Shown one piece after another: positions 14,251 through 22,717 of a DNA stretch of 64,000 nt. Numbering within the stretch: position 1 is the stretch's first letter; the number at the start of each line of letters is the position of its first letter. A program made the position numbers and the translations under genes. The notes below the pieces were generated by a model that was given only the letters and a program-made list of their open reading frames with translations, made no database searches and was not told the origin of the DNA. The stretch spans positions 1 through 64,000 of the forward strand of contig NZ_JAHLQA010000025.1 of NCBI RefSeq assembly GCF_018918125.1, written 5' to 3'. This DNA is from Blautia sp. MSJ-19 (GTDB lineage: Bacteria; Bacillota; Clostridia; Lachnospirales; Lachnospiraceae).

Positions 14251-16047
14251 ATGAGCAACTGGATCATCCACTTTTTAATCAGTAATATCTTCATATGTAT
14301 TTTTACACTTGTAATAATCGGAACAAAAAAACTTCTGAAAAAATATTTATCTGCGGCTACACAGTACCATCTCTGTTTTCTTTTATTTTTATTACTTGCC
14401 GTGCCATTTTTTCCTGTACAGATTCATGGCTCACAACTTTTTTCATGGTTACATTTTTTTCAAACTGACTCAGGACTTAACTCTGGTACCGACACGCTAT
14501 CCGAACTTACCAGTAATACACAAAATATTTTGTTAAACCAGGTGAATGATTTTTCAGTTTCCATCAGTAGTCAATTTTCTGGAGGCTTGAATACCATACT
14601 CTTTCTAATATGGATAACGGGTGTTATGATTATGTCAGTCCTCACCCTTCATTCATTAAACTATGTACGTTCCATAAAAAGATCTGCTCTCCCGCTTCAA
14701 AATCAGCAGGTAAAAACTATTTATTACAATTGTTTAAAGGAACTTAAAATCTCTCACCCAGTATCAGTCTACAGTACTGCATTTTTAAAATCACCAGTTT
14801 TAATCGGAATAATACATCCCAGGATTTACATTCCCATCCATTTAATTTCCGAACTGAATCCTGATGATATGCGTTTTATGCTGCTACACGAATTACAGCA
14901 TTACCGTCACAAAGATACATTTATTGGCTTCCTCATGGTCATAAGTAATATACTCTACTGGTTTAACCCTTTTGTTTGGTACACTTTAAAAGAAATTTTC
15001 TGTGACCGTGAAATAGCCTGTGATTCTGCTGTATTGCAGATGATTTCTGCTGATGAATACCAAGCTTATGGAACTACACTGATTAATTTTGCAGAAAAAA
15101 TATCCTCTTTTTCCTCTCCACTGGCAGTTGGAATGTCCGGAAATTTCAGGCAGATGAAACGACGTATTCTCAACATCGCCGTTTTTAGGAAAGAAACTCT
15201 TTATCAAAAAATGAGAGCATTGATAATTTATCTGGTCATTAGTGCTGTTTTTATTGGATGTACACCCATTTTATCCATTGATGCCTCTACTCAAAGCGTA
15301 TATCATTTTAGTGATACAGACAAAAATATCTCCCTGTTAGATATATCCGAAACATTTGGAACATATGATGGATCATTTGTTTTGTATGACAATAATTTGG
15401 ATTCCTGGAAAATATACGATCTTGAAGAAGCCACCAAACGTATTCCGCCAGAGTCTACCTACAAAATATACGATGCATTATTAGGGTTGGAATCCGGAAT
15501 CATCACACCAGAACACTCTTCCATGACATGGAATGGTGATGCCTTTCCTTTTCCATCCTGGGAAGCTGATCAGGATTTAAACTCTGCTATGCAAAATTCC
15601 GTTAACTGGTATTTCCAGGCAATTGATTCGCAGCTCGGAATTAACAGAGTCCAGGAATTTTTGAATAAAATAGAATATGGAAACCAGACAACCAGTTCAA
15701 ATCTGGATTTATACTGGTCCGATTTTTCATTAAAAATCTCGCCTTTAGAGCAAGTAACATTATTGAAAAAATTTAACACAAATGAATTCCATCTAAATTC
15801 CCAAAATGTATTTTCTGTTAAAAATGCTATAAAAATTGCCAGTACACCTAATGGTAATTTCTACGGAAAAACTGGAACCGGTCGTGTCAACGGACAGGAT
15901 ATCAACGGCTGGTTTATCGGATATGTAGAAACTTCCGATAACAGCTATTATTTTGCAACCAATATCCAAAGTGATTCTAATGCAACTGGCAAAAAGGCAT
16001 TTGAAATCACTTCTGATATCTTAAAAAAATTACATATATGGAATTAA
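14251..16047 (+). CDS. blaR1: BlaR1/MecR1-type beta-lactam sensor-transducer
   Basis: 598 residues, a usual BlaR1 length. The N-terminal half has four probable membrane segments and an M56 zinc-protease domain with HELQHYRHKD (~215-224) and the later DREIACD Glu. The C-terminal extracellular sensor is class D beta-lactamase-like: Ser-Thr-Tyr-Lys in PESTYKIYDAL (~Ser401), the YGN motif (EYGNQ) and KTGTG (~538-542). Beta-lactam acylation of the Ser is known to activate the protease and cause BlaI cleavage. All key residues are present, so it is probably functional. A terminator follows at 16055-16090. Confidence 0.94.
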   Translation: MSNWIIHFLISNIFICIFTLVIIGTKKLLKKYLSAATQYHLCFLLFLLLAVPFFPVQIHGSQLFSWLHFFQTDSGLNSGTDTLSELTSNTQNILLNQVNDFSVSISSQFSGGLNTILFLIWITGVMIMSVLTLHSLNYVRSIKRSALPLQNQQVKTIYYNCLKELKISHPVSVYSTAFLKSPVLIGIIHPRIYIPIHLISELNPDDMRFMLLHELQHYRHKDTFIGFLMVISNILYWFNPFVWYTLKEIFCDREIACDSAVLQMISADEYQAYGTTLINFAEKISSFSSPLAVGMSGNFRQMKRRILNIAVFRKETLYQKMRALIIYLVISAVFIGCTPILSIDASTQSVYHFSDTDKNISLLDISETFGTYDGSFVLYDNNLDSWKIYDLEEATKRIPPESTYKIYDALLGLESGIITPEHSSMTWNGDAFPFPSWEADQDLNSAMQNSVNWYFQAIDSQLGINRVQEFLNKIEYGNQTTSSNLDLYWSDFSLKISPLEQVTLLKKFNTNEFHLNSQNVFSVKNAIKIASTPNGNFYGKTGTGRVNGQDINGWFIGYVETSDNSYYFATNIQSDSNATGKKAFEITSDILKKLHIWN

Positions 16048-16054
16048 CAAATAT

Positions 16055-16090
16055 GAAAGGGCTGATAGTTGTTATCAGTTCTTTCTTTTT
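16055..16090 (+). terminator. Terminator after blaR1
   Basis: GAAAGGGCTGATA (16055-16067) pairs with TATCAGTTCTTTC (16073-16085), with a two-base mismatch, and TTTTT follows. It overlaps the end of the convergent DUF6070-like gene and may serve both directions. Confidence 0.75.
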
Positions 16091-17307
16091 ATTCTATATT
16101 GATATTTGGGAACTTCTTTCGTACCATTATTCAGAATTTTATTCCCCATATATTTAAAACTCTTATCATCGTTGAACTTAACAGTCAGCTCACTTGTAAT
16201 AACGGCATCATTACATATAAATGTATCACATACAGCATCAACAACCAGCACATTGTTTCCCTCTCCGCTATCTCTTATTTCAACGACCTCCGGTAAAGAT
16301 GTTCCAAAATAAGTAGGGCTATAATTTAAACAACCTAATCGTTCCCAGTCATAAGTTTGATGTTCCGAATCAAATACTGCCCATTTTTTAATTTGCTCCG
16401 CTGTTATCGGCAAAAACTCCATTATCAGATTTTCAAACTCTTCTGCCGGAATTCCACTTGAGTTACCTGAAAACTCATATCTCTCCCCGTATTTCATTCG
16501 ATATAAATATTCATATAAACCATTATAATCTAACCCTTCCATATCAGATCTATCCCAATCAGAACATAAAAGATTATTCCCCTGATATCCAAGCAAATAC
16601 ACACACCTCTTTGAAACTTCCCTGCATTCATCACTTAAAGGTTTAATTCTTATCATAGAACTGCCATCAACCGCTTCTGATACTTCCGGATATTTTGGAA
16701 CACATAGCGTATAACCAAACCAGCCTTTTTCTGTATATTTCCATTCTTCTATCCTTGTATACGAAACATATACAATAGATGGATTGTCGTTCATACCCCA
16801 AACAACTTTCACAGCCAGCAAATACATATCTGTCCCATCATAATTGAATTTGAGTCTTTCTATCCCACCATCCCTGTTAATCCTATATAAGACGATATCT
16901 CCTGGCAGATCCTGTTCTGCCTTGAAAAGAAATTCTTCCATTTTAGAATAATTAGCCATATTTGAATACGGCGCTGATGTAATAACAGGGACATTTTTTT
17001 CCTTTAATACTTCCTGCATTTCTTCCATTACTGTCTCAGAAACTACTACATTCGATGAAGTTCCTTTATCCGCCTTTTGATAAATGGCTTTCATCTGATT
17101 CATAACATTCTTACAATCTTCAATAGCTTCTTCTTTCACGACTTCATCTACTGGCAAATCATATCCTCTTTCTTGTACAGCATAATTCGCAGTTTCCTGT
17201 GAAATATATTCTAAATCAGCCCCTTTACATTTTGTATTTCCTATGAAAAAGCATCCCAAAATAAATAAAACACTCACCATCTTTTTCAGTTTTCTTTTTG
17301 TACTCAT
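16075..17307 (-). CDS. Exported DUF6070-like protein
   Basis: About 410 residues from ATG 17307, which has GGAGAT (17314-17319) upstream and begins two bases after the stop of the preceding gene. An N-terminal hydrophobic stretch (VSVLFILGCFFIG) acts as signal peptide or anchor. The rest is a mixed soluble domain (EEFLFKAEQDLPGDIVLYRI, WKYTEKGWFGYTLCVP, VYLLGYQGNNLLCSDWDRSD, PEEVV-like end region) shared with the neighbouring lipoprotein; I recall this pattern as DUF6070. The function is unknown. Tandem arrangement and a BlaI-type operator upstream of the pair suggest a role during beta-lactam exposure, perhaps at the cell envelope. Confidence 0.7.
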   Translation of the reverse strand: MSTKRKLKKMVSVLFILGCFFIGNTKCKGADLEYISQETANYAVQERGYDLPVDEVVKEEAIEDCKNVMNQMKAIYQKADKGTSSNVVVSETVMEEMQEVLKEKNVPVITSAPYSNMANYSKMEEFLFKAEQDLPGDIVLYRINRDGGIERLKFNYDGTDMYLLAVKVVWGMNDNPSIVYVSYTRIEEWKYTEKGWFGYTLCVPKYPEVSEAVDGSSMIRIKPLSDECREVSKRCVYLLGYQGNNLLCSDWDRSDMEGLDYNGLYEYLYRMKYGERYEFSGNSSGIPAEEFENLIMEFLPITAEQIKKWAVFDSEHQTYDWERLGCLNYSPTYFGTSLPEVVEIRDSGEGNNVLVVDAVCDTFICNDAVITSELTVKFNDDKSFKYMGNKILNNGTKEVPKYQYRIKRKN

Positions 17308-17308
17308 A

Positions 17309-18466
17309 TCAATTATCTCCATAACATTCCTCCCACTTTTCGTCTGATAATCTTTCCGTATACCAGGTAACCTCTATTTCTGACCTTGATACATAATTGG
17401 ATACATATTGAAATCTATCTTTATCTAACAGCCGAATGGTTACGCTATGACAAAACGCCTGATCTAATTCTTTTTGTGGCCATACCGCATTTACTTCCAG
17501 TGTTATTGTTCCATCTTGATTTTCTATGTAGGAAACAACTTCCGGATATGGAATATATGGTGTGGAAGCAAAATCATATACGATTCCTCTGGTTCGATAC
17601 CGATATGTCTGTGTTTCCGTGTGAAATACCGTTCCTGTCTGCAGTATCTCTGCGCTTATATTAAAATATTTTTGAAATATCGCTTCAAATGATTCTTTTG
17701 GGATTTCATAAGTCTTTCCTTCCTTAAATTCATCAGCTTTTTCTTCCATTGAAAGTAAACGGTCAAAAACATCATAAAAATTTATTCCATCATAATTTTT
17801 TTCACTCCAATTAGAAGTAAACAATTTATTAAGTGTATATCCAAAAGGAAGTATATATTTTCGATTCAGCTCCCTGCATTTTTTATTTAACGGCACTACC
17901 CGAAAGGCCCGATATCCAGACGGTCCATCATATCCAGCCGGATGATATTCTTCCATAAAGAAATACCCGTTTTCTGTATATTTCCATGAATTAGCTCTAA
18001 ACTCATGATAATATGTTTCCTGCCAAGTATCCTCTTTCCATTTAAAAGAGCTTACTTCAACGTCTATTTTCCCCTGTTTGGTTTTCAGATCATACCGAAT
18101 AAAATGATCCCCTGCTATAACTTGAAATATAGTAGTTTTTCCATTTTTCTCTTTTTCTGCTTTTTTCAAAAAATCATCTACTTTAATACTTTGAACCATA
18201 TCCAGCTGATTGTAGGAATCAATTACTGCATATCCATATTTTCCAAAATAATCCATACTTTTTTGTATTGTACTCAGCTCATATAGTGCATTTTCTTTCA
18301 CAGCATTCTCATATATGCTCTGATAGCCTTCTGCTAGCATTTCACACTCTCTGTAAATTTTTTCTTTCGTATCTTCAATTGTCTTTTTCTGCTCTTTCTT
18401 TATGCCACATCCACTACAGACAGCAAGAAAAATAACTCCCACAAATATTTTCCAAATTTTTTTCAT
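17309..18466 (-). CDS. Probable lipoprotein, DUF6070-like
   Basis: 385 residues. The start has a signal peptide ending in a Cys-rich site (VIFLAVCSGCGIKK), consistent with a lipoprotein. The mature part parallels the next gene: FLKKAEKEKNGKTTIFQVIA, SWKYTENGYFFMEEYHPAGY, LPFGYTLNKLFTSNWSEKNY and PYPEVVSYIENQDGTITLEV. The two are therefore diverged paralogues. The gene begins 13 bases downstream of a TTACATTTGTAA dyad (18479-18490), a BlaI/MecI-type operator. A sensor, chaperone or PBP-helper role outside the membrane is possible but not shown. Confidence 0.72.
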   Translation of the reverse strand: MKKIWKIFVGVIFLAVCSGCGIKKEQKKTIEDTKEKIYRECEMLAEGYQSIYENAVKENALYELSTIQKSMDYFGKYGYAVIDSYNQLDMVQSIKVDDFLKKAEKEKNGKTTIFQVIAGDHFIRYDLKTKQGKIDVEVSSFKWKEDTWQETYYHEFRANSWKYTENGYFFMEEYHPAGYDGPSGYRAFRVVPLNKKCRELNRKYILPFGYTLNKLFTSNWSEKNYDGINFYDVFDRLLSMEEKADEFKEGKTYEIPKESFEAIFQKYFNISAEILQTGTVFHTETQTYRYRTRGIVYDFASTPYIPYPEVVSYIENQDGTITLEVNAVWPQKELDQAFCHSVTIRLLDKDRFQYVSNYVSRSEIEVTWYTERLSDEKWEECYGDN

Positions 18467-18478
18467 ATCATTTTCCTC

Positions 18479-18490
18479 TTACATTTGTAA
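18479..18490. promoter_or_regulatory. BlaI/MecI-type operator before the DUF6070-like pair
   Basis: TTACATTTGTAA is a TACA-nn-TGTA dyad with 5-bp arms, located between the PBP stop codon and the lipoprotein start codon. The flanking ATATT makes it resemble the larger operator at 20641. It suggests that the pair has its own BlaI-controlled promoter. Confidence 0.7.
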
Positions 18491-18506
18491 TATTTAAAGG
18501 TAAAAA

Positions 18507-20609
18507 TTATTCATTACCAAGATATTCATCCAGTATCGCCTTATCCTTTTCCACCACATAACCGCTTCCTCCAATATCTTTCACATTCTCTACCATACTG
18601 ATGAGCAAAATAGGATTCTTTGTATCTCTGTCTGTAGTAAAAACTGTAAACCAGCCAATTTCTGTTCCAGATGTATCTTCTTTTGTAGCTTTCAGTTCCG
18701 CTGTTCCGGTTTTTCCTGCTAATCTAATGTCTTCCCTGCATGCTCCATAACCAGTTCCTTCCGGGTTATTCACTACACCCTCTAACCCCTCCATAACCTC
18801 CGAAACAATTTGTGGTGAAAAAGCATCTTTTATCCAGATTTCACTGGAAGTGCTTCCACCATCCGCGTGAAGATATGGCTTTATCATATTTCCATCATTT
18901 AGAAAAGCCGTATAAATGCTTGCAAGATGCAAAGGATTTACCAGAATCTGTCCCTGTCCATACCCACTGTCAGCAAGCTGGATTTCTGTTTCTATCTTGT
19001 CCATATTAGAATATTTGGACTCTGACATTTTAATATCAAATGGAAGTTCCTGATTAAATCCTATTTGATTTAGAGACTGCATCAGTTGATCCGCACCAAT
19101 TTTTAATGCTGCTTTTGCAAAATAAATATTATCTGAATAAATAAGCGCATTTTTCAAAATCACAGGTTCATAATCATGAAGTGTAGTCACTGTATAATCT
19201 CCCCACGAGGAATCTTTCTGCCACGCCAGACCCTCATTTCCAAAATCGTCATTTGCAGTAAATGCCCCCACTTTTAATCCAATTGCAGCAATTACAGGTT
19301 TAAAAGTTGAGCCAGGACACCATGTCTGGCGAAAGCGGTTGTATAAAGGCCTATCTTCATTTTCATTTAATGCACTCCACTGGCTGTTGTCCATTCCACG
19401 TACAAAATCATTATCATCATAAGATGGCGTACTTACCAACGCCAATACTTCCCCTGTGTAAGGATTCAAAGCCACAGAACATCCTCTGTCTTCTTTAAAT
19501 TGTTCATAAAGAGTACTTTGAAGATCACCATCAATCGTAGTATGGATATCTTCTCCATCTTTTCTAGGCTCATATGCAATAACACTTTTTTTATTTCCAT
19601 TTGCATCTACAATACAGATTTCACACCCATCTGTTCCTTTTAGTTCTTTTTCATAAAGCGTTTCCAGTCCAGTCTTTCCAATCACACTGTTTGTACGATA
19701 CCCTTCCCCTTTATGTTCCTGCAAATCTTCGGCTGTAACCGCCTGTACATACCCTACCAGATGAGAGGCAGCTTCTTTTAGATAATAAGTTCGTACTTTT
19801 ACATCAGATAACATAATACCTGGAATCTTCAATAATGTGTCCTGCTTTTCTTTTTCTTCCAGAACAGTTTTATCCGGATTCACTGTCAGAAGATCGACCT
19901 CTTGTATTTTAGGAATTGTTGCTACTGGTACAAAAGAATCTGCTTTTACCCAACCGGCTTCTAACTTATCCTCAATTTCGTCTGCTCCAATTCCAAGATA
20001 CTCTGCCAGTTTTTTTATTGTATCTTCTCTGTTCTCCATCCTGCCCGGAACAATTCCTACCGAAGATGCAGTTCCCTCTCCAGCCAACTGACGACCATTT
20101 CTGTCTAAAATATCTCCTCTCTTTGCCTCTTCTGACGTTACCTGAACTTTATCCGTTGCAGATAACTCTGGAAAAATCAACTGATCCTGCCAGATTAAAT
20201 GATATCCTGTCCAATCATGTGAAAATACCGCATCGTTGGTAAATTCTACATTTCCTGCAGCAGTCTGCATATTTGTTGTATAGGAAACTGCCGCATTTCC
20301 GTTTTCTTGTCTTTTTACTGTAATATCGGTTATGGACAGATCAGACATCTCAATGCCTTCATATATTTTAGAATTTCGTTCTATAAATTCTTCCTTACTG
20401 TTCATGCTGCTTTTTTTCTGATCCAGCATGGCATACATTTGCTCATATTCCCCTTTTTCAATATATTTCATATATTCCATTAGTCTTTTTTCAGGAACAT
20501 TACAATTCATTATTGTTACAATACCGATTTCACCACCAATCAATATACCGCTAAATAAAACTATTTTTGTGATAATCTTCGTGAGTTTTTTTCTTTTCTT
20601 TTTTCTCAT
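18507..20609 (-). CDS. MecA/PBP2a-type penicillin-binding protein (class B transpeptidase)
   Basis: 700 residues. An N-terminal membrane anchor (~11-33) is followed by a MecA_N NTF2-like domain (~38-150: LMEYMKYIEKGEYEQMYAML, DAVFSHDWTGYHLIWQDQLI), a PBP dimerisation domain (RGDILDRNGRQLAGEG, ~165-180) and the transpeptidase domain. Catalytic motifs are intact: Ser-Thr-Phe-Lys in CPGSTFKPV (~Ser434), SDN in YSDNIYFAK (~492) and KTGTAE (~633). This is the layout of low-affinity class B PBPs such as PBP2a and Pbp5 of enterococci, which cross-link peptidoglycan when other PBPs are blocked. A 12-bp-arm BlaI/MecI operator overlaps its promoter. Resistance is inferred, not shown. Confidence 0.92.
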   Translation of the reverse strand: MRKKKRKKLTKIITKIVLFSGILIGGEIGIVTIMNCNVPEKRLMEYMKYIEKGEYEQMYAMLDQKKSSMNSKEEFIERNSKIYEGIEMSDLSITDITVKRQENGNAAVSYTTNMQTAAGNVEFTNDAVFSHDWTGYHLIWQDQLIFPELSATDKVQVTSEEAKRGDILDRNGRQLAGEGTASSVGIVPGRMENREDTIKKLAEYLGIGADEIEDKLEAGWVKADSFVPVATIPKIQEVDLLTVNPDKTVLEEKEKQDTLLKIPGIMLSDVKVRTYYLKEAASHLVGYVQAVTAEDLQEHKGEGYRTNSVIGKTGLETLYEKELKGTDGCEICIVDANGNKKSVIAYEPRKDGEDIHTTIDGDLQSTLYEQFKEDRGCSVALNPYTGEVLALVSTPSYDDNDFVRGMDNSQWSALNENEDRPLYNRFRQTWCPGSTFKPVIAAIGLKVGAFTANDDFGNEGLAWQKDSSWGDYTVTTLHDYEPVILKNALIYSDNIYFAKAALKIGADQLMQSLNQIGFNQELPFDIKMSESKYSNMDKIETEIQLADSGYGQGQILVNPLHLASIYTAFLNDGNMIKPYLHADGGSTSSEIWIKDAFSPQIVSEVMEGLEGVVNNPEGTGYGACREDIRLAGKTGTAELKATKEDTSGTEIGWFTVFTTDRDTKNPILLISMVENVKDIGGSGYVVEKDKAILDEYLGNE

Positions 20610-20640
20610 ATAGTTTTATTTCTCCTTTTTTCATATTTTC

Positions 20641-20674
20641 TTAAATATTACACTTGTAATATTTAAACGTCAAG
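20641..20674 (-). promoter_or_regulatory. PBP promoter with long BlaI/MecI operator
   Basis: On the - strand TTGACG (20669-20674) and TAATAT (20646-20651), 17 bases apart, form the promoter. The spacer and -10 box are covered by a dyad with perfect 12-bp arms, TTAAATATTACA (20641-20652) and TGTAATATTTAA (20655-20666), centred on TACA-nn-TGTA. This matches the mecA/blaZ operator design, where the repressor covers the promoter. Confidence 0.88.
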
Positions 20675-20803
20675 CTTTTTCTTAGGTTTATATATGTAAA
20701 CAAGAGGAAAGATTTGGATAAAAAAAGAAAGGGCATCTCAAAGCCTTCTTTGATAAAGAACTTTACGACACCCTGAGGTAATGGTTTCTCCGGATGTTTC
20801 CCA

Positions 20804-21000
20804 AGCATCTTAATACTAATAAGTTACAGGAGCAACTTTCAAATCTTATTTCCAAAAAGAAGTCAATAAATACTCAATACGTTTCCTTTAAGCAAGAAAC
20901 AAAAGAGTTGGAATTGATACATCAAAACCTGTCCAAATATCTCAAACAGGATGCTCCTGAAATACAAAGATCTTCTCATAACAAACTTCCTTCTTTGTAA
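20804..21000 (+). pseudogene. Relaxase 3'-end remnant
   Basis: 65 codons corresponding to the end of the relaxase at 11931-13310 (TNKLQEQLSNLISKKKSINT, ELELIHQNLSKYLKQDAPEI, stop at 20998-21000). The upstream part of the gene is absent; homology begins at about 20804. It is the left part of direct repeat copy B. Confidence 0.85.
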
Positions 21001-21011
21001 AACCATAATAA

Positions 21012-21037
21012 TAGGCAGCGATTTCACTCGCTGCCTA
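21012..21037. terminator. Hairpin, second copy
   Basis: TAGGCAGCGA and TCGCTGCCTA as at 13322-13347, between the relaxase remnant and the convergent winged-helix gene. Confidence 0.6.
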
Positions 21038-21410
21038 AATTTCCGTTAAACCGATATCCTACACCGCGCACCGTTTGTATATATACCGGATGTCTAGGAT
21101 CATCTTCTATCTTTTCTCTAATGTTGCAGATATGTCGCATAACAACATTGTAATCACCCGAATAGGGTTCATTCCAGATTATATCATATATTTGTTCTTT
21201 ACTAAACACTCTTCCAGGACTTCGCATTAATAAATGCAAAATTTCAAACTCTGTAAAAGACAGATCTATTTTTTTCTGCTTTCGGAATAATTCTCTTGTG
21301 GCTAATAAAATAACAATATCTCCATAATGTATTTTCAATGGATTTATATTTTTTTCATCACAATATATATTTCGTCCGGTTTTCAAAGCAGCAAGAACAG
21401 ACTCTATCAT
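21024..21410 (-). CDS. OmpR-type winged-helix protein, second copy
   Basis: 128 residues from ATG 21410. The same frame is open further upstream (to about 21480) without ATG, GTG or TTG, so the true start is uncertain or the N-terminus has been lost. The C-terminal winged helix (LSFTEFEILHLLMRSPGRVF, IIWNEPYSGDYNVVMRHICN, IQTVRGVGYRFNG) is nearly the same as in the gene at 13334, while the N-terminal halves differ. No receiver domain. It follows the ABC transporter genes on the same strand and may regulate them. Confidence 0.7.
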   Translation of the reverse strand: MIESVLAALKTGRNIYCDEKNINPLKIHYGDIVILLATRELFRKQKKIDLSFTEFEILHLLMRSPGRVFSKEQIYDIIWNEPYSGDYNVVMRHICNIREKIEDDPRHPVYIQTVRGVGYRFNGNLGSE

Positions 21411-21487
21411 TTCTTCTTCACTATCTTTAAACGATAATAATAATATTTTTCCTATGTTTTCACTCCCTCTAACAGATGTTTCTTCAT

Positions 21488-22717
21488 CTAATTATAAACT
21501 TCTTTTCTGCGATATATAAAATAAATAACTGGAACAATCAATAATAGCAGAATGGAGTACGATATTATTAAAATAGGAACTGCGCAAAACACTTTTCCTC
21601 CGATTTCATACAAGTTAAAAAATTTAACTACCTGATTCATTTGAAGCATTTGATCTGGAAGAAGTCCCAAAATTTTATTTAATAATGGTAGACTTGTTCC
21701 TGATAAAAATGATGGAAGAAAAATCAAAATAAAAGGCACGATTACCGCTATTACTGATGAGTTTGTCTTCGCAGAAACCAACATAGTTAGAGATTGCATA
21801 AATAAACATCCCAGATATCCACCCAGAACTATCAAAATATATTCCTGAGCATTCGTGATATTATAAATACTCTTCCACCCACTCATACTAGACTGTATGG
21901 GACAATTTGCTCCGTCTACACCAAGAATTCCCAAAACAAGCATAGTGTATAACAACATAACCGCCCAGTAAATAGCCGTTATTATGATTGCTCCTGCTTT
22001 CACTTTTGCCCATACAGCCTTATTTCTGCCATAATAAGAAGAATAAAAAACTGCATTCGCTTTCAGCTGAAATTCACCTGAAAAAATACCTGCACAAAGG
22101 AAACCTAATACCAATGTCAAAATCATAATTATTGAGGGTGAATATTGAAATAAGTTTTTCCATCCCGCTTGATAATTATAATATAAAGGGGTTTTCATTT
22201 TTTCATACGCTCTTATTAAATAACTTTTTTCCTTTTCAGAAAACTGATCCTTTCCATCAGTTTCTAACCAATTTTTCAAATTTTTGATACGATTAGAATA
22301 AAAATCTACTGCTTCATCAGGAGAAAGAGAATCTGCCAGATAATAATTATAATCGTTAAACTCTCCATAATCACAATTTAGTAAATCCCTTATATCCATG
22401 AAACCCTGTCTTTGACTATATGCTATATCATTCTGTCTAAAATCATTCGACTTAGCTTCCGGTGTCTGTGAAATCCTGACATTTTCTTCAATAATTTTTC
22501 TAAGCACATCCTCTGTCAGTTCTCCTGACCATTCTTTTTTCAACTCACGAACCTTTAACATAGCCGATATTCCACTTTCCGCATCACCATTACGATTCAC
22601 ATATTTATTATCCCCGATGATAAAAGACAAGACTACTGAAATTACAATAAAAATAAATATCAGCGCAACCTTACTTCCTTTTTTTGAAAAAACTTTTTTT
22701 ATTTCATAATACGTCAT
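21488..22717 (-). CDS. ABC-2-type transporter permease
   Basis: About 409 residues from ATG 22717 (AGGTG lies upstream; GTG 22726 and ATG 22723 also possible). It starts in the MTYYEIKKVFSKKGSKVALI style of ABC-2 membrane components, with one N-terminal membrane segment, a large outside loop (~40-190) and five or more membrane segments in the C-terminal half. It overlaps the end of the ATPase gene, so the two form one exporter. The substrate is unknown; related exporters remove peptides or antibiotics, or act in envelope stress. Confidence 0.85.
   Translation of the reverse strand: MTYYEIKKVFSKKGSKVALIFIFIVISVVLSFIIGDNKYVNRNGDAESGISAMLKVRELKKEWSGELTEDVLRKIIEENVRISQTPEAKSNDFRQNDIAYSQRQGFMDIRDLLNCDYGEFNDYNYYLADSLSPDEAVDFYSNRIKNLKNWLETDGKDQFSEKEKSYLIRAYEKMKTPLYYNYQAGWKNLFQYSPSIIMILTLVLGFLCAGIFSGEFQLKANAVFYSSYYGRNKAVWAKVKAGAIIITAIYWAVMLLYTMLVLGILGVDGANCPIQSSMSGWKSIYNITNAQEYILIVLGGYLGCLFMQSLTMLVSAKTNSSVIAVIVPFILIFLPSFLSGTSLPLLNKILGLLPDQMLQMNQVVKFFNLYEIGGKVFCAVPILIISYSILLLLIVPVIYFIYRRKEVYN

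Larger units (their letters stand above)
20804..21176. repeat. Direct repeat, copy B (relaxase 3' end to winged-helix gene)
   Basis: Partner of 13114-13486. The two copies enclose the winged-helix gene's 5' part, blaI, blaR1, the DUF6070-like pair and the PBP gene (about 7.3 kb). This would arise if the cassette arrived by recombination with a related element carrying the same relaxase-proximal sequence. Confidence 0.85.

Noticed and set aside
14251-16047. blaR1 as a stand-alone beta-lactamase
   Set aside because: The class D-like domain is fused to membrane segments and an M56 protease and follows blaI; it is a sensor, not a free enzyme.
20674-20803. Possible further gene or insertion sequence end next to repeat copy B
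   Set aside because: No open frame, terminal inverted repeat or transposase; only a weak imperfect hairpin near 20730-20757.
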